This document shows, piece by piece, positions 8,349 to 16,163 of a stretch of DNA of 62,697 nucleotides. The DNA is taken from the NCBI RefSeq assembly GCF_011043735.1, contig NZ_JAAKGV010000019.1, forward strand, positions 127,489 through 190,185, read 5' to 3'. The notes under the pieces are model-generated. The model was not told the DNA's origin. It saw nothing but the letters and a program-made list of their open reading frames with translations, and did not search any database. Each line of letters opens with the position of its first letter. Position 1 is the first letter of the stretch. Made by a program: the position numbers and the translations under genes. This DNA is from Methylobacterium sp. DB0501 (GTDB lineage: Bacteria; Pseudomonadota; Alphaproteobacteria; Rhizobiales; Beijerinckiaceae).

Positions 8349-8732
8349 TCATGAAGTGGGCGAGAGACCGCAGTCTCGGCTGAACCGCAAAGCCAGGAGC
8401 GACCTCCGCAGCCCCCGCTCGGCGCAGGGCTTGACGATGACGTAAGCCTTCGGCGGGAGCAGCGCCGCCTCGCCTGAACAGACGATGGTCCGTGTCTCCC
8501 GCCAGCGCACGCGGACGGCATGCGCGAGGTCGCAGCCGTCCATCGGCCCCGGCATATTGAAATCGGCGTAGAGGAGCGCGATGCCTTCACGGGCTTCCAG
8601 GTGCCGTAGCGCGTCCTGGGCATGTTCGGCCTGAAGCACTTCGAAGCCGAGATCAGACAGCATGTCGGCGGCCGCCGCGCGGACGATCGCTTCATCTTCG
8701 GCGAGGACAGCGACGGGGCGGGATCCTGCCAT
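8349..8732 (-). CDS. Single-domain response regulator (LovR-like)
   Basis: A CheY-like receiver of about 127 residues with no output domain. It has the acidic pair in VAVLAEDEAIVR, the phospho-acceptor Asp in LLYADFNMPG, the switch Ser in IVCSGEA, and the Lys-Pro of YVIVKPCAE. ATG 8732 places the first beta strand directly after the start, as is usual; ATG 8753 and GTG 8759 are in-frame alternatives. It lies 58 bases upstream of the LOV-HWE kinase gene in the same direction. In Caulobacter, LovK (LOV-HWE kinase) pairs with the single-domain LovR, and this arrangement suggests the same pairing. Its own key residues look intact although its presumed kinase is broken. Confidence 0.85.
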   Translation of the reverse strand: MAGSRPVAVLAEDEAIVRAAAADMLSDLGFEVLQAEHAQDALRHLEAREGIALLYADFNMPGPMDGCDLAHAVRVRWRETRTIVCSGEAALLPPKAYVIVKPCAERGLRRSLLALRFSRDCGLSPTS

Positions 8733-9133
8733 GGATCCAGCAATGCCGGTCATTGCCACGTGTTTCAGCGTGTCCTTAGATATGCACGAGCCGTCGGCAA
8801 CGCAGGCCCAAGGATGACTGCGTCCGAGATGCGCCGACGGTCTTGGGGTGCCCGCAATAGTTCGAAAGCCGACCTACCCACGATCAAGCTGAACGAGTTT
8901 CGACCGCGAGCCGGCCGCGGGGCCGGCTATCGGTGGAGATGATCGGCATGGCCGTCTGGTGCGCCGCCGGATGGGCTCATCCCCGCCGGGCCCTGCATAC
9001 CCTCGGCAGCCATGCCGCCCTCCTGGTCATTCCGGGCTCCGTTTTCAGGACGATGGAGGATGCGGGCCCCGCCGGCAGCTCGGCCGGAGGCGAACGACAT
9101 GGCGTCCCGCCCCTCGGACTGCCGACGTGAGAA
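8733..9133. other. Intergenic region with a degenerate repeat copy
   Basis: No supportable gene. At about 9019-9060 is a GTCATTCCGGGCTCCG block with flanking CCTCC that resembles the intergenic repeat copies at 21854 and 62232. The part nearest the response regulator should contain its promoter, but no clear -35/-10 or EcfG-type (GGAAC/CGTT) pair was found. Confidence 0.5.
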
Positions 9134-9157
9134 GGGGCAGACTCTCGCCTGCCCCCT
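9134..9157 (-). terminator. Possible terminator after ndvA
   Basis: GGGGCAG and CTGCCCC form a 7-bp stem around ACTCTCGC, 11 bases beyond the stop of the ABC exporter gene. On the minus strand it is followed only by a weak T/C-rich run (CCTTCT), so intrinsic termination would be inefficient. Confidence 0.4.
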
Positions 9158-9167
9158 GAGGTCTCCG

Positions 9168-10943
9168 TCACGCCGCCATCGCGTAGTCCGGCTCCGGCTC
9201 GGTCACCATGAACTGGGCCCGGGCGAGGTCGGCGAAGCGGCCGCCCTCGGCCACCAGCTCGTCGAAGGTGCCGCTCTCGACGATCCGGCCCTGGTGGAAG
9301 ACCAGGATGCGGTCGGCGTCGCGGATCGTCGACAGGCGGTGGGCGATCACGAAGGTGGTGCGCCCCTCCATCACCGCTTCCAGCGCGCCCTGGAGCTTGC
9401 GCTCGGTGGCGGCGTCGAGCGCGCTCGTCGCCTCGTCGAGGATCAGGACCGGCGGGTTCTTCAGCAGCGCCCGGGCGATCGAGAGCCGCTGGCGCTCGCC
9501 GCCGGACAGCGAGCGGCCGCGCTCGCCGATGACGGTGTCGAGCCCGTCGGGCTGGCGCGCCATGAACTCCGAGGCCTGGGCGCGTTCGAGGGCGTCGAGC
9601 ATCTCGGCATCGGTGGCGTCGGGCCGGCCGACCTGGAGGTTCTCGCGGATCGAGCGGGCGAACAGCATCGGCTCCTGGAACACCACGCCGATGTTGTGGC
9701 GCAAGGAAGAGAGGCCGATGTCGCGCAGGTCCTCGCCGTCGATGCGGATCGTGCCGGCATCGGGATCGAAGGCGCGGTGCAGGAGCCCGAGCGTCGTCGA
9801 CTTGCCGGAGCCGGTGGTGCCGACGAGCGCCACGGTCTCGCCGGCGCGGGCCGTGAACGACACCCCGTCGAGGGCCGGGCGGGGGCCGTCATAGGAGAAG
9901 CGCACGTCCTCGAAGGAGACGTCGCCTTCGAGCCGCACCACCGCCTTGGCGCCGGGCCGGTCGTGGACCGCGGGCACGGTGTCGAGGATCTCGAAGAATT
10001 CCTGCATCTTCGGCGCCTGCAGGAACAGGCTGTTGACGAAGGCGACGACCTGGTCGAGCCGGGTGACCAGCATGGTGGCGAGGCTCATGAACGACACCAC
10101 GTCGCCGACGGTGGCCAGCCCGTGGCCGTGCAGCACGATGCCGGTGACGAAGATCGCCGTCATGGTCAGCGTCGCCGAGGCGCGGGTGGCGACGGAGGCC
10201 AGCGCCCACCAGGACAGGACCGGGATCTGGGCGGCGAGCAGGTCGCGGATGATGCCGTGCATCGCCTCCTTCTCGGCCTTGGCGCGGGTGAAGGACTGGA
10301 TCACCGCGACGTTGCCGAGCGCGTCGGACGCGTGGGCCGCGAGGCCCGAATGGTACGCCTCGACCTTGCCCTGGAGGGCCTCGGTGCGGCGCAGGACGAA
10401 GGTGGTGAGCGTGGTGAACACCACCATCAGGGCGACCAGGATCGAGCCGAGCTGCCAGTTGAGGAACAGCGTCATCGGCAGCAGCACGACCAGGGAGACG
10501 AGCGCGGCGCAATGGTCGCGGAAGAAGCCGAGCCAGGTCGCCGCCATGCCGCTCGTGCCCTCCAGCATCGCCTTCAGCACCCGGCCGGAATGGTTGGCCG
10601 AGTGGAAGGCGAGCGGCAGGTCGAGGACGTGCTCGAAGTAGTTCGCCATCGCCGCGAGCCGGCTGCGATGGGTGAGCCGGTCGGAGTGGAGCGCGATCAG
10701 CACGCCGGCGCCGATCGAGAACAGCCCGAACCCGACCCAGGCGGCGACGAGGAGGAGCAGGCTCGACGTGCCGGCACCGCCGGCCGGCAGGTGGGTGAGC
10801 CGGTCGATGATGCGGCCGAACAGCACCGGCTCGGCGAAGGCCGCCACCGCCAGGGCGACGTTGGCGGCGGCGAGCAACGCGCCGAGGCGCAGGTCGGGCC
10901 CGAGCTGGCCCATGACCCGGACGTAGAGCCTGATCAGCCGCAT
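9168..10943 (-). CDS. ndvA: NdvA/ChvA-type cyclic beta-1,2-glucan ABC exporter (fused permease-ATPase)
   Basis: A 591-residue half-transporter. The N-terminal membrane domain (about residues 1-310, six helices) opens with MRLIRLYVRVMGQLGP and AEPVLFGRIIDRLT, as in NdvA/ChvA. The C-terminal ATPase has Walker A VGTTGSGKST, Q-loop VVFQEPMLF, signature RSLSGGERQRLSIARALL, Walker B PVLILDEATSALD and the switch His in IAHRLSTI. These proteins export cyclic beta-1,2-glucan to the periplasm for osmotic adaptation and host interaction. ATG 10943 aligns with the family start; an upstream in-frame start would add about 33 Gly/Pro/Arg residues. The glucan synthase gene ndvB is not in the window; the divergent neighbours are motA-motB. 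Confidence 0.88.
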   Translation of the reverse strand: MRLIRLYVRVMGQLGPDLRLGALLAAANVALAVAAFAEPVLFGRIIDRLTHLPAGGAGTSSLLLLVAAWVGFGLFSIGAGVLIALHSDRLTHRSRLAAMANYFEHVLDLPLAFHSANHSGRVLKAMLEGTSGMAATWLGFFRDHCAALVSLVVLLPMTLFLNWQLGSILVALMVVFTTLTTFVLRRTEALQGKVEAYHSGLAAHASDALGNVAVIQSFTRAKAEKEAMHGIIRDLLAAQIPVLSWWALASVATRASATLTMTAIFVTGIVLHGHGLATVGDVVSFMSLATMLVTRLDQVVAFVNSLFLQAPKMQEFFEILDTVPAVHDRPGAKAVVRLEGDVSFEDVRFSYDGPRPALDGVSFTARAGETVALVGTTGSGKSTTLGLLHRAFDPDAGTIRIDGEDLRDIGLSSLRHNIGVVFQEPMLFARSIRENLQVGRPDATDAEMLDALERAQASEFMARQPDGLDTVIGERGRSLSGGERQRLSIARALLKNPPVLILDEATSALDAATERKLQGALEAVMEGRTTFVIAHRLSTIRDADRILVFHQGRIVESGTFDELVAEGGRFADLARAQFMVTEPEPDYAMAA

Positions 10944-11220
10944 GAATCGAGAACCTTGGATAGATGCCCCTGGTCGCGGCCCGGGCCCTCGCCCGCCGCC
11001 TGCCCCGTGCGCGGCCTTGTTGTGACGGCCGTTCGTTCGCATGGTGGTTTCTATGCCAGATTTCGGCTGAACGGCGCATGACGGCGTCGGCGCCGGGCAG
11101 CGGCATTTTTACCGTTCGTTGACCCTGCCGGCCTTAACGTCCGAGGCAGGACAGACGCGACATCCGGCCCGAGCCCCGCGACCGGGGGGCCGCGAGCGCG
11201 CATCAAGGGGCCGCCCACAG

Positions 11221-11994
11221 ATGGATATCGCAACCGGCGCCGGCCTCGTCGGCGGCATCGCGGTCGTGTTCGTGCTCATCATGATCGACGGCGGCAATTT
11301 CGCCGCCTATTTCGACAAGCACGCGGTGATCGTGATCTTCGGTGGCGCCACCGCCGCCACCATGCTGCGCTTCCCGTTCTCGGTCATCGTGCACGGCGTG
11401 CCGATGGGCCTGCGCTACGCCTTCAACATGCGGGCGATCCGGCCGCGCGAGCTGATCGACGAGATCACCAAGATCGCCGACGTGGTGAAGCGCCAGGGCC
11501 CGATGGCGATCGAGAACCTCGAGATCTCGGACCCGTTCCTGGCCCAGGGCGTGCGCTACATCGCCGACGGCTACGACCGCGAGTTCATCCGCGACACGAT
11601 GGAGCGCGACCGCGACAACTTCCTGATGCACCTCGACGAGGGCTCGAAGGTCTACCGCGCCTTCGGCGACTGCGCCCCGGCCTGGGGCATGATCGGCACC
11701 ATCCTCGGCATGGTGACGATGTTCGCCAACATGTCCGACCCCTCGAAGCTCGGCCCCGCCATGGCGACCGCGCTGCTGGCCACCCTGTACGGCGCGCTCA
11801 TCGCCAACATGATCACCCTGCCGATCGCCGACAAGCTGCACGTCAAGCTCGAGGAGGAGGACGTCTCGCGCTCCCTCATCATCGACGGGGTGCTGCTGAT
11901 CCGCGACGCCAAGAGCGCCTCGCTCGTGCGCGAGATGCTGATCGCCTACCTGCCGCACAATCATCGGGACGAGATGGCCGCCGAGGCGGCCTGA
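11221..11994 (+). CDS. motA: Flagellar motor stator protein MotA
   Basis: A 257-residue inner-membrane protein with four hydrophobic segments in the MotA/PomA pattern. Helices 1-2 lie in residues 4-55, a long cytoplasmic loop includes the charged region around DGYDREFIRDTMERDRD, and helices 3-4 (GMIGTILGMVTMFANM and MATALLATLYGALIANM) include the proline-containing VVFVL...PIADKLHVKLEEED. MotA and MotB form the ion-driven torque unit. ATG 11221 fits the family start and follows a Gly/Arg-rich non-coding leader. The last 33 bases, including the stop, are duplicated in tandem just downstream. motB follows after 73 bases, probably in one operon. Confidence 0.93.
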   Translation: MDIATGAGLVGGIAVVFVLIMIDGGNFAAYFDKHAVIVIFGGATAATMLRFPFSVIVHGVPMGLRYAFNMRAIRPRELIDEITKIADVVKRQGPMAIENLEISDPFLAQGVRYIADGYDREFIRDTMERDRDNFLMHLDEGSKVYRAFGDCAPAWGMIGTILGMVTMFANMSDPSKLGPAMATALLATLYGALIANMITLPIADKLHVKLEEEDVSRSLIIDGVLLIRDAKSASLVREMLIAYLPHNHRDEMAAEAA

Positions 11995-12032
11995 CGCACC
12001 GGGACGAGATGGCCGCCGAGGCGGCCTGACGC
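11965..12032 (+). repeat. Tandem duplication of the motA 3' end (33-bp identical copies)
   Basis: Bases 11965-11997 (starting CGGGACGAGATGGCC, ending in the stop plus CGC) recur exactly at 12000-12032; the period is 35 bases. The second copy lies entirely in the motA-motB intercistronic gap and is out of frame with motA. It repeats the sequence coding for RDEMAAEAA and the stop. Confidence 0.95.
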
Positions 12033-12067
12033 TTTCGGGATCCGGGTTCTTCAGGGAGATCTGAGCG

Positions 12068-12901
12068 GTGGCCAAGAAGAAGCGCGGCGGGGCCCATGGC
12101 GGCCACGGCTGGTTCGTGACCTTCGCGGACCTGATGGCGCTCTTGATGAGCTTCTTCGTGATGATCGCGGCCTACTCGACCCAGGATCAGAAGAAGCTCC
12201 AGGCGGTGGCGGGCTCGATGCGCGATGCCTTCGGCACCAACCGCGAATCGCGCTTCAACGGCATCATCGAGAAGAACGGCCTGCCCTCGGCGACCAAGTT
12301 GCGCGAGGCCCGCGACATCCCGCCGGAGAAGGCCTCCGACCGGGCCGAGCCGCCCTCCGACGACGAGATCCTGGCCGACGGCATCCAGCGCAACGCCTAC
12401 AAGGATGGCTTCGGGCTCGCCATGACGTCCTTGCGCCAGGCGTTGCAGGACCTGCCGGAGATCGCCGAACTGTCGAAGAGCATCGTGATCGAGGTCACGG
12501 CCCGCGGCCTCGACATCTCCCTCGTCGACCAGGACAACCGCTCGATGTTCCCGGAGGGCTCGACCCGGCCGAACGACCGCACCCGCGAGGTGCTGGAGCG
12601 GATCGTCCCGACCTTGCGCCGGCTGCCGAACCGCATCGCGGTGACCGGCTACACCGCCGCCGACCGCCCCGGCCGCCGCCCGGCCGCCCCGCCCTGGGAG
12701 CTCTCGGCCGGCCGCGCGGTGAGCGTGCGCGAGATCCTGGCCGGCAACGGCCTGCCCGGCGACCGCTTCGCCTCCGTGTCGGGCAAGGCCGACACCGAGC
12801 CGCTGTTTCCCGACAACCCGTACCTGCCGGCCAACCGGCGGGTGACGGTGACGCTCCTCAACGAGGCGCCGCCGACGCCGCGGGGGCTCGGGTTTCCGTG
12901 A
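12068..12901 (+). CDS. motB: Flagellar motor stator protein MotB (OmpA-like C-terminus)
   Basis: A 277-residue protein with a basic N-terminus (AKKKRGG) and one transmembrane helix in WFVTFADLMALLMSFFVMIAAYS. The Asp of TFADLM is the proton/ion-binding residue of the stator. A periplasmic plug/linker follows, then an OmpA/MotB peptidoglycan-binding domain (about residues 150-265) with ITVTGYTA-like and LSAGRAVSVREILAGNGLP...ANRRVTVTL motifs. The start is GTG 12068. It is downstream of motA and presumably translated from the same message. The C-terminal domain is slightly divergent: the family's usual ...GHTD... reads ...GYTAADRPG.... Confidence 0.9.
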   Translation: MAKKKRGGAHGGHGWFVTFADLMALLMSFFVMIAAYSTQDQKKLQAVAGSMRDAFGTNRESRFNGIIEKNGLPSATKLREARDIPPEKASDRAEPPSDDEILADGIQRNAYKDGFGLAMTSLRQALQDLPEIAELSKSIVIEVTARGLDISLVDQDNRSMFPEGSTRPNDRTREVLERIVPTLRRLPNRIAVTGYTAADRPGRRPAAPPWELSAGRAVSVREILAGNGLPGDRFASVSGKADTEPLFPDNPYLPANRRVTVTLLNEAPPTPRGLGFP

Positions 12902-12925
12902 GCCGGACCGGCGAACCGGCCGCGC

Positions 12926-13609
12926 TCAGCGCGGCGTCCCCGGGGCGTCGGAGGCTCTGGCATAGCGATCGTCGTAGCGCCCCTGCGCGATGAGGCGCAG
13001 CACCTCGGCCTCGCGCATCTCCTGCGCCCTGGCTGCCGCCAGCAGGTCGCGGGCCCGGCCGGGCGCGAAGGTGACGACGCCGTCGGCATCGCCGACCACC
13101 ACGTCGCCGGGATTCACGACCCAGCCGCCGACGCAGACCGGCACGCCGATCTCGCCCGGTCCGGTCTTGTACGGGCCGCGATGGGTGACCGTGCGGGCGT
13201 AGCAGGGGAAATCGGACGTCGCGAACTCCGCCACGTCCCGGATCGCGCCGTCGATCACGAAGCCGGCCGCGCCGCGGCTCTCCGCGATCGCCTTCATGAT
13301 CCCGCCGACGAGGGCCCGATCGCCGTCGCCGCCGCCATCGACCACCACCACGTCGCCGGGCCGGACGCGTTCGAGGGCCCGATGGATGGCGAGGTTGTCG
13401 CCGCCGCGGACCCGGACCGTCAAGGCCCGGCCGACCAGCGGCCCGCCGCGGTGGAACGGCCGCAATCCGACCGGGCCGGCGAGGCGGTCCAGGTTGTCGC
13501 TGAGCGCTGCGGTCGCTACGCCGCGGAAGGCGGCCAGAAGATCGGCCGGGAGATCGGCCGGGAGATCGCCGAAGAGAGCGGCATCGACGAGGGGGACGGA
13601 ATCGCTCAC
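12926..13609 (-). CDS. RraA-family protein (HMG/CHA aldolase-like)
   Basis: A 227-residue protein of the RraA/4-hydroxy-4-methyl-2-oxoglutarate aldolase fold. The metal/substrate motif DGAIRD (Asp120, Arg124, Asp125) is present, preceded by the Gly-rich GGIMKAIAESRGAAGFVI helix, with GWVVNPGDVVVGDADGVV near residue 175. Members with this motif cleave hydroxy-oxo-dicarboxylates or act as oxaloacetate decarboxylases; the precise substrate is unknown. The GTG start overlaps the upstream binding-protein stop as GTGA (13609-13606), so the two are translationally coupled. A LysR gene is divergent from the pair. Confidence 0.85.
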   Translation of the reverse strand: MSDSVPLVDAALFGDLPADLPADLLAAFRGVATAALSDNLDRLAGPVGLRPFHRGGPLVGRALTVRVRGGDNLAIHRALERVRPGDVVVVDGGGDGDRALVGGIMKAIAESRGAAGFVIDGAIRDVAEFATSDFPCYARTVTHRGPYKTGPGEIGVPVCVGGWVVNPGDVVVGDADGVVTFAPGRARDLLAAARAQEMREAEVLRLIAQGRYDDRYARASDAPGTPR

Positions 13610-14526
13610 GACTTCACCGCATAGGCAGACGGGTCGGGCGAGCTGGTCGGATGCGCGAAGGCGCGCTCCAGCTCGGGCGAGAGCGGCACGTTGAAGTTCA
13701 GGCCCCGGGGCGGCACCGGCGACTGGAACCAGCGCCGGTAGATCGTCAGGATCTCGGGGCTGCGGTAGAGGTCGGCGGTCGCCGCATCCGCCAGCGCCTT
13801 GAACGGCGCGTCGTCCTTGCGCAGCATGATGCCGTAGGGCTCGGGCGCCGACAGGGCCTCCTCGCTGAGCCGGAAGGCCTCCGGCTCCTTGGACTGGGCG
13901 ATCAGGATGCTGAGCTGCACGTCGTCGGTGACGAAGGCGGCGACGCGCCCGCTCTCGAGCAGCAGGAAGCCCTCGGCCGGGTCCTTGGCGGTCTGGATGG
14001 TCATGCCGAGCTGGCGCTCGGTGTTGATCCTGTTGAGCTGGATGACGTTGGTCGAGCCCGCCACCGTGGCGACCGTCTTGCCGCGCAGGTCGTCGAGGCG
14101 CGAGAGGCCGAGGGCCTTGCGCGCCGCGAAGCGCGTCGACGCCAGGAAGTGCGTGTTGGTGAAGGTCACCTGCTTCTGGCGCTCGGCGTTGTTGGTGGTC
14201 GTGCCGCATTCCAGGTCGATCGACCCGTTCGCCATCAAGGGGATCCGGGTCGAGGAGATCACGGTCTGCATCTCGACCTTGAGATCGGGCAGGCCGAGGC
14301 GCGCCTTCACGGCACCGACGATGTGCTGGCAGATGTCGATGGTGTAGCCGACGATCCGGGCCTGGTCGTCGATGTAGCTGAAGGGCGTCGCGCTGTCCCG
14401 CACGCCGAGCACGATGCGGTGGGTGTCCTTGATCTTCCGCAGGGTTCCGGTCAGCTCGTCCGCCGCCGCGGGGGTGAGCAGGGCTGCGACCAGGGGCAAG
14501 GCAGACAGCAGGGTGCGGTGACGCAT
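13606..14526 (-). CDS. Periplasmic amino-acid ABC transporter binding protein (GltI-like)
   Basis: A 306-residue exported solute-binding protein. The signal peptide is residues 1-22 (RTLLSALPLVAALLTPAAADE). It has the family-3 binding-protein pattern GVRDSATPFSYID, VGYTIDICQHIV, the ligand-contact stretch SSTRIPLMANGSIDLECGTTTNNAER and RGKTVATVAGSTN. This matches the glutamate/aspartate-type GltI group. The C-terminus overlaps the RraA-like start by four bases. No permease or ATPase gene is adjacent, so it must use a distant transporter or act as an orphan. Start ATG 14526 lies directly before the signal peptide; longer readings are non-coding in composition. Confidence 0.88.
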   Translation of the reverse strand: MRHRTLLSALPLVAALLTPAAADELTGTLRKIKDTHRIVLGVRDSATPFSYIDDQARIVGYTIDICQHIVGAVKARLGLPDLKVEMQTVISSTRIPLMANGSIDLECGTTTNNAERQKQVTFTNTHFLASTRFAARKALGLSRLDDLRGKTVATVAGSTNVIQLNRINTERQLGMTIQTAKDPAEGFLLLESGRVAAFVTDDVQLSILIAQSKEPEAFRLSEEALSAPEPYGIMLRKDDAPFKALADAATADLYRSPEILTIYRRWFQSPVPPRGLNFNVPLSPELERAFAHPTSSPDPSAYAVKS

Positions 14527-14690
14527 CGCGACGGGCTCCGGTGGCGGTGAGAACCTGGACGGCTCGGCGGAGCAGCGCCCCTGACTCGGGGCCGATCCCA
14601 TCGGTGTCGAGGTGCCGCGGCGCTGAGCCGTGGGCGGCAGAGTGGGACAAGGCGTTTCGCGAAAAAAGCGATTAAAACTCCTTACCTCAC

Positions 14691-14705
14691 ATGCCAGAAC
14701 GGCAT
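14691..14705. promoter_or_regulatory. Candidate LysR operator (ATGCC-N5-GGCAT)
   Basis: A perfect 5-bp inverted repeat, ATGCCAGAACGGCAT, lies 33 bases ahead of the LysR start and 165 bases ahead of the divergent binding-protein gene. LysR regulators typically bind T-N11-A dyads in such divergent regions. The assignment is by position and symmetry only. Confidence 0.4.
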
Positions 14706-14737
14706 GATCCGGAGCACCTCGCCAGCGGAGACGGGCC

Positions 14738-15640
14738 GTGCCGACGCTCAAGCAACTCGATGCCCTGCGCTGGGCCGTGGCCCTCGGCAGCTTCGAGCGG
14801 GCGGCGGAGCGGCTGAACACCACGCAATCGGCGATCTCGAAGCGGATCCGCGACCTCGAGGCCGCCCTCGGCGCCGAACTCTTCGACCGGCGCCAGCGCG
14901 GGGCGCGTCTCACGCCGCGGGGCGAGGCGGTGCTGGCCATGGGCGAGGAGATGCTGGCCTTACGCGATCGGCTGATCGCCCTCGGGGAAGGCGAGACGCC
15001 GTCGCTGCGCCGCCTGCGCTTCGGCGTGACGGAACTGACCGCCCTCACCTGGCTGCCGGCCTTCGTGGCGGAGCTGCGCGCCTCCTACGCCCGGATCACC
15101 CTGGAGCCGGAGGTGGAGCAGAGCGTCAACCTGCTGGCGCTGCTCGCCTCCGGCGAGCTCGACTTCATCGTCGTGCCGGATGTGTTCTGGCAGCCGGGCT
15201 ATCTCTCGGTGCCGCTCGCCCGGGTCGAGAATGCCTGGATGTGCAGCCCGCTTCTCCTGCACGAGCGGCAGGCCATCCCCCTCGACGCCCTGATGCGCCT
15301 GCCGGTGCTGATCCAGGGCGACCGGTCGGGCTCGGGCTTGTTCTTCGACAAGTGGCTGAAGCAGCGCGGCGTCACCCCGGCCCGCATGATCCGGAGCAAC
15401 AGCATGATCGCCCTCGTCGGGCTGACGGTCGCGGCGGTCGGGATCAGCTACCAGCCGCGCCACTGCCTCAAGGGGCTGGTGGAGCGGGGCGACCTGCGCC
15501 TCGTCGAGAGCGATCCGGCCCTGCCGGCCATGACCTACGTGATGATGTTCCGCGGCGACGAAGCCGCGACCCTCGTCCACACCCTCACCGCCCTGGCGCG
15601 GCGGACCTGCGATTTCACCCGGCCGGTCCGCTGGAGCTGA
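14738..15640 (+). CDS. LysR-family transcriptional regulator
   Basis: A 300-residue regulator. The N-terminal winged helix-turn-helix (residues 1-65) has GSFERAAERLNTTQSAISKRIRDLEAALGAELFDRR, typical of the family. The effector-binding domain spans about residues 90-300. The start is GTG 14738. It is divergently transcribed from the binding-protein/RraA-like pair and most likely controls it; the small-molecule inducer is not deducible. The 3' end is eight bases from the convergent CAP lipoprotein gene. Confidence 0.92.
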   Translation: MPTLKQLDALRWAVALGSFERAAERLNTTQSAISKRIRDLEAALGAELFDRRQRGARLTPRGEAVLAMGEEMLALRDRLIALGEGETPSLRRLRFGVTELTALTWLPAFVAELRASYARITLEPEVEQSVNLLALLASGELDFIVVPDVFWQPGYLSVPLARVENAWMCSPLLLHERQAIPLDALMRLPVLIQGDRSGSGLFFDKWLKQRGVTPARMIRSNSMIALVGLTVAAVGISYQPRHCLKGLVERGDLRLVESDPALPAMTYVMMFRGDEAATLVHTLTALARRTCDFTRPVRWS

Positions 15641-15647
15641 CGGGCTG

Positions 15648-16163
15648 CTACTTCGCCACCAGCAAGGCCCAGTACACCTTGTACTTCGACCCCGGCGCGT
15701 AGGCCGTCGCGATCCCCATCCGGGTCGCCGTCGGATCGAGCATCACGGCGTTGTGCGCCGGGCTCTCGCGCCACCCGGAAAAAGCCTCGGCCAGGGTGTG
15801 GTAGCCGGCCGAGAGGTTGGCGGCCGGGTCCGGGTAGCCCATCCGGGCCGCGACCGTCTTGACGATGTCGGCCTGGCTCGGGCGGCCGGCGGCGGCCATG
15901 GCGGCGGTCTCGGTCTCGGCGAGGCGCTGGAGGCCGGGATCGAGGGCGAGCGGCGGCAATCCCTTGTTGCGGCGATAGGCGGCGATCATGTCGTGGGCCG
16001 CCGCCGCGTCGATCTGCGCGCCCGTCGCCGCCATCGGCCAGTACAGGCTCGGTCCCGCGGCGCCGACCGGCGCCCGCGTCGCCTCGGTCGCCGCGCAGGC
16101 GGCGAGCGAGAGCGGCAGGGCCAGAACGGCGAGGCGCCTCAGCGCAGCGGGGGGGAGTGTCAC
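15648..16163 (-). CDS. CAP/SCP-domain lipoprotein
   Basis: A 171-residue exported protein. The N-terminus has a lipobox (PLSLAACAATE, Cys near residue 22), so it is probably anchored in the membrane. Residues about 50-165 form a CAP (cysteine-rich secretory/PR-1-like) domain, with AYRRNKGLPPLALDPGLQRLAE, SGWRESPAHNAVMLDP and MGIATAY...YWALLVAK, as in YkwD-like bacterial members. The GTG start overlaps the stop of the upstream mechanosensitive-channel gene as GTGA (16163-16160), suggesting coupled translation. The biochemical function of bacterial CAP lipoproteins is not settled. Confidence 0.88.
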   Translation of the reverse strand: MTLPPAALRRLAVLALPLSLAACAATEATRAPVGAAGPSLYWPMAATGAQIDAAAAHDMIAAYRRNKGLPPLALDPGLQRLAETETAAMAAAGRPSQADIVKTVAARMGYPDPAANLSAGYHTLAEAFSGWRESPAHNAVMLDPTATRMGIATAYAPGSKYKVYWALLVAK

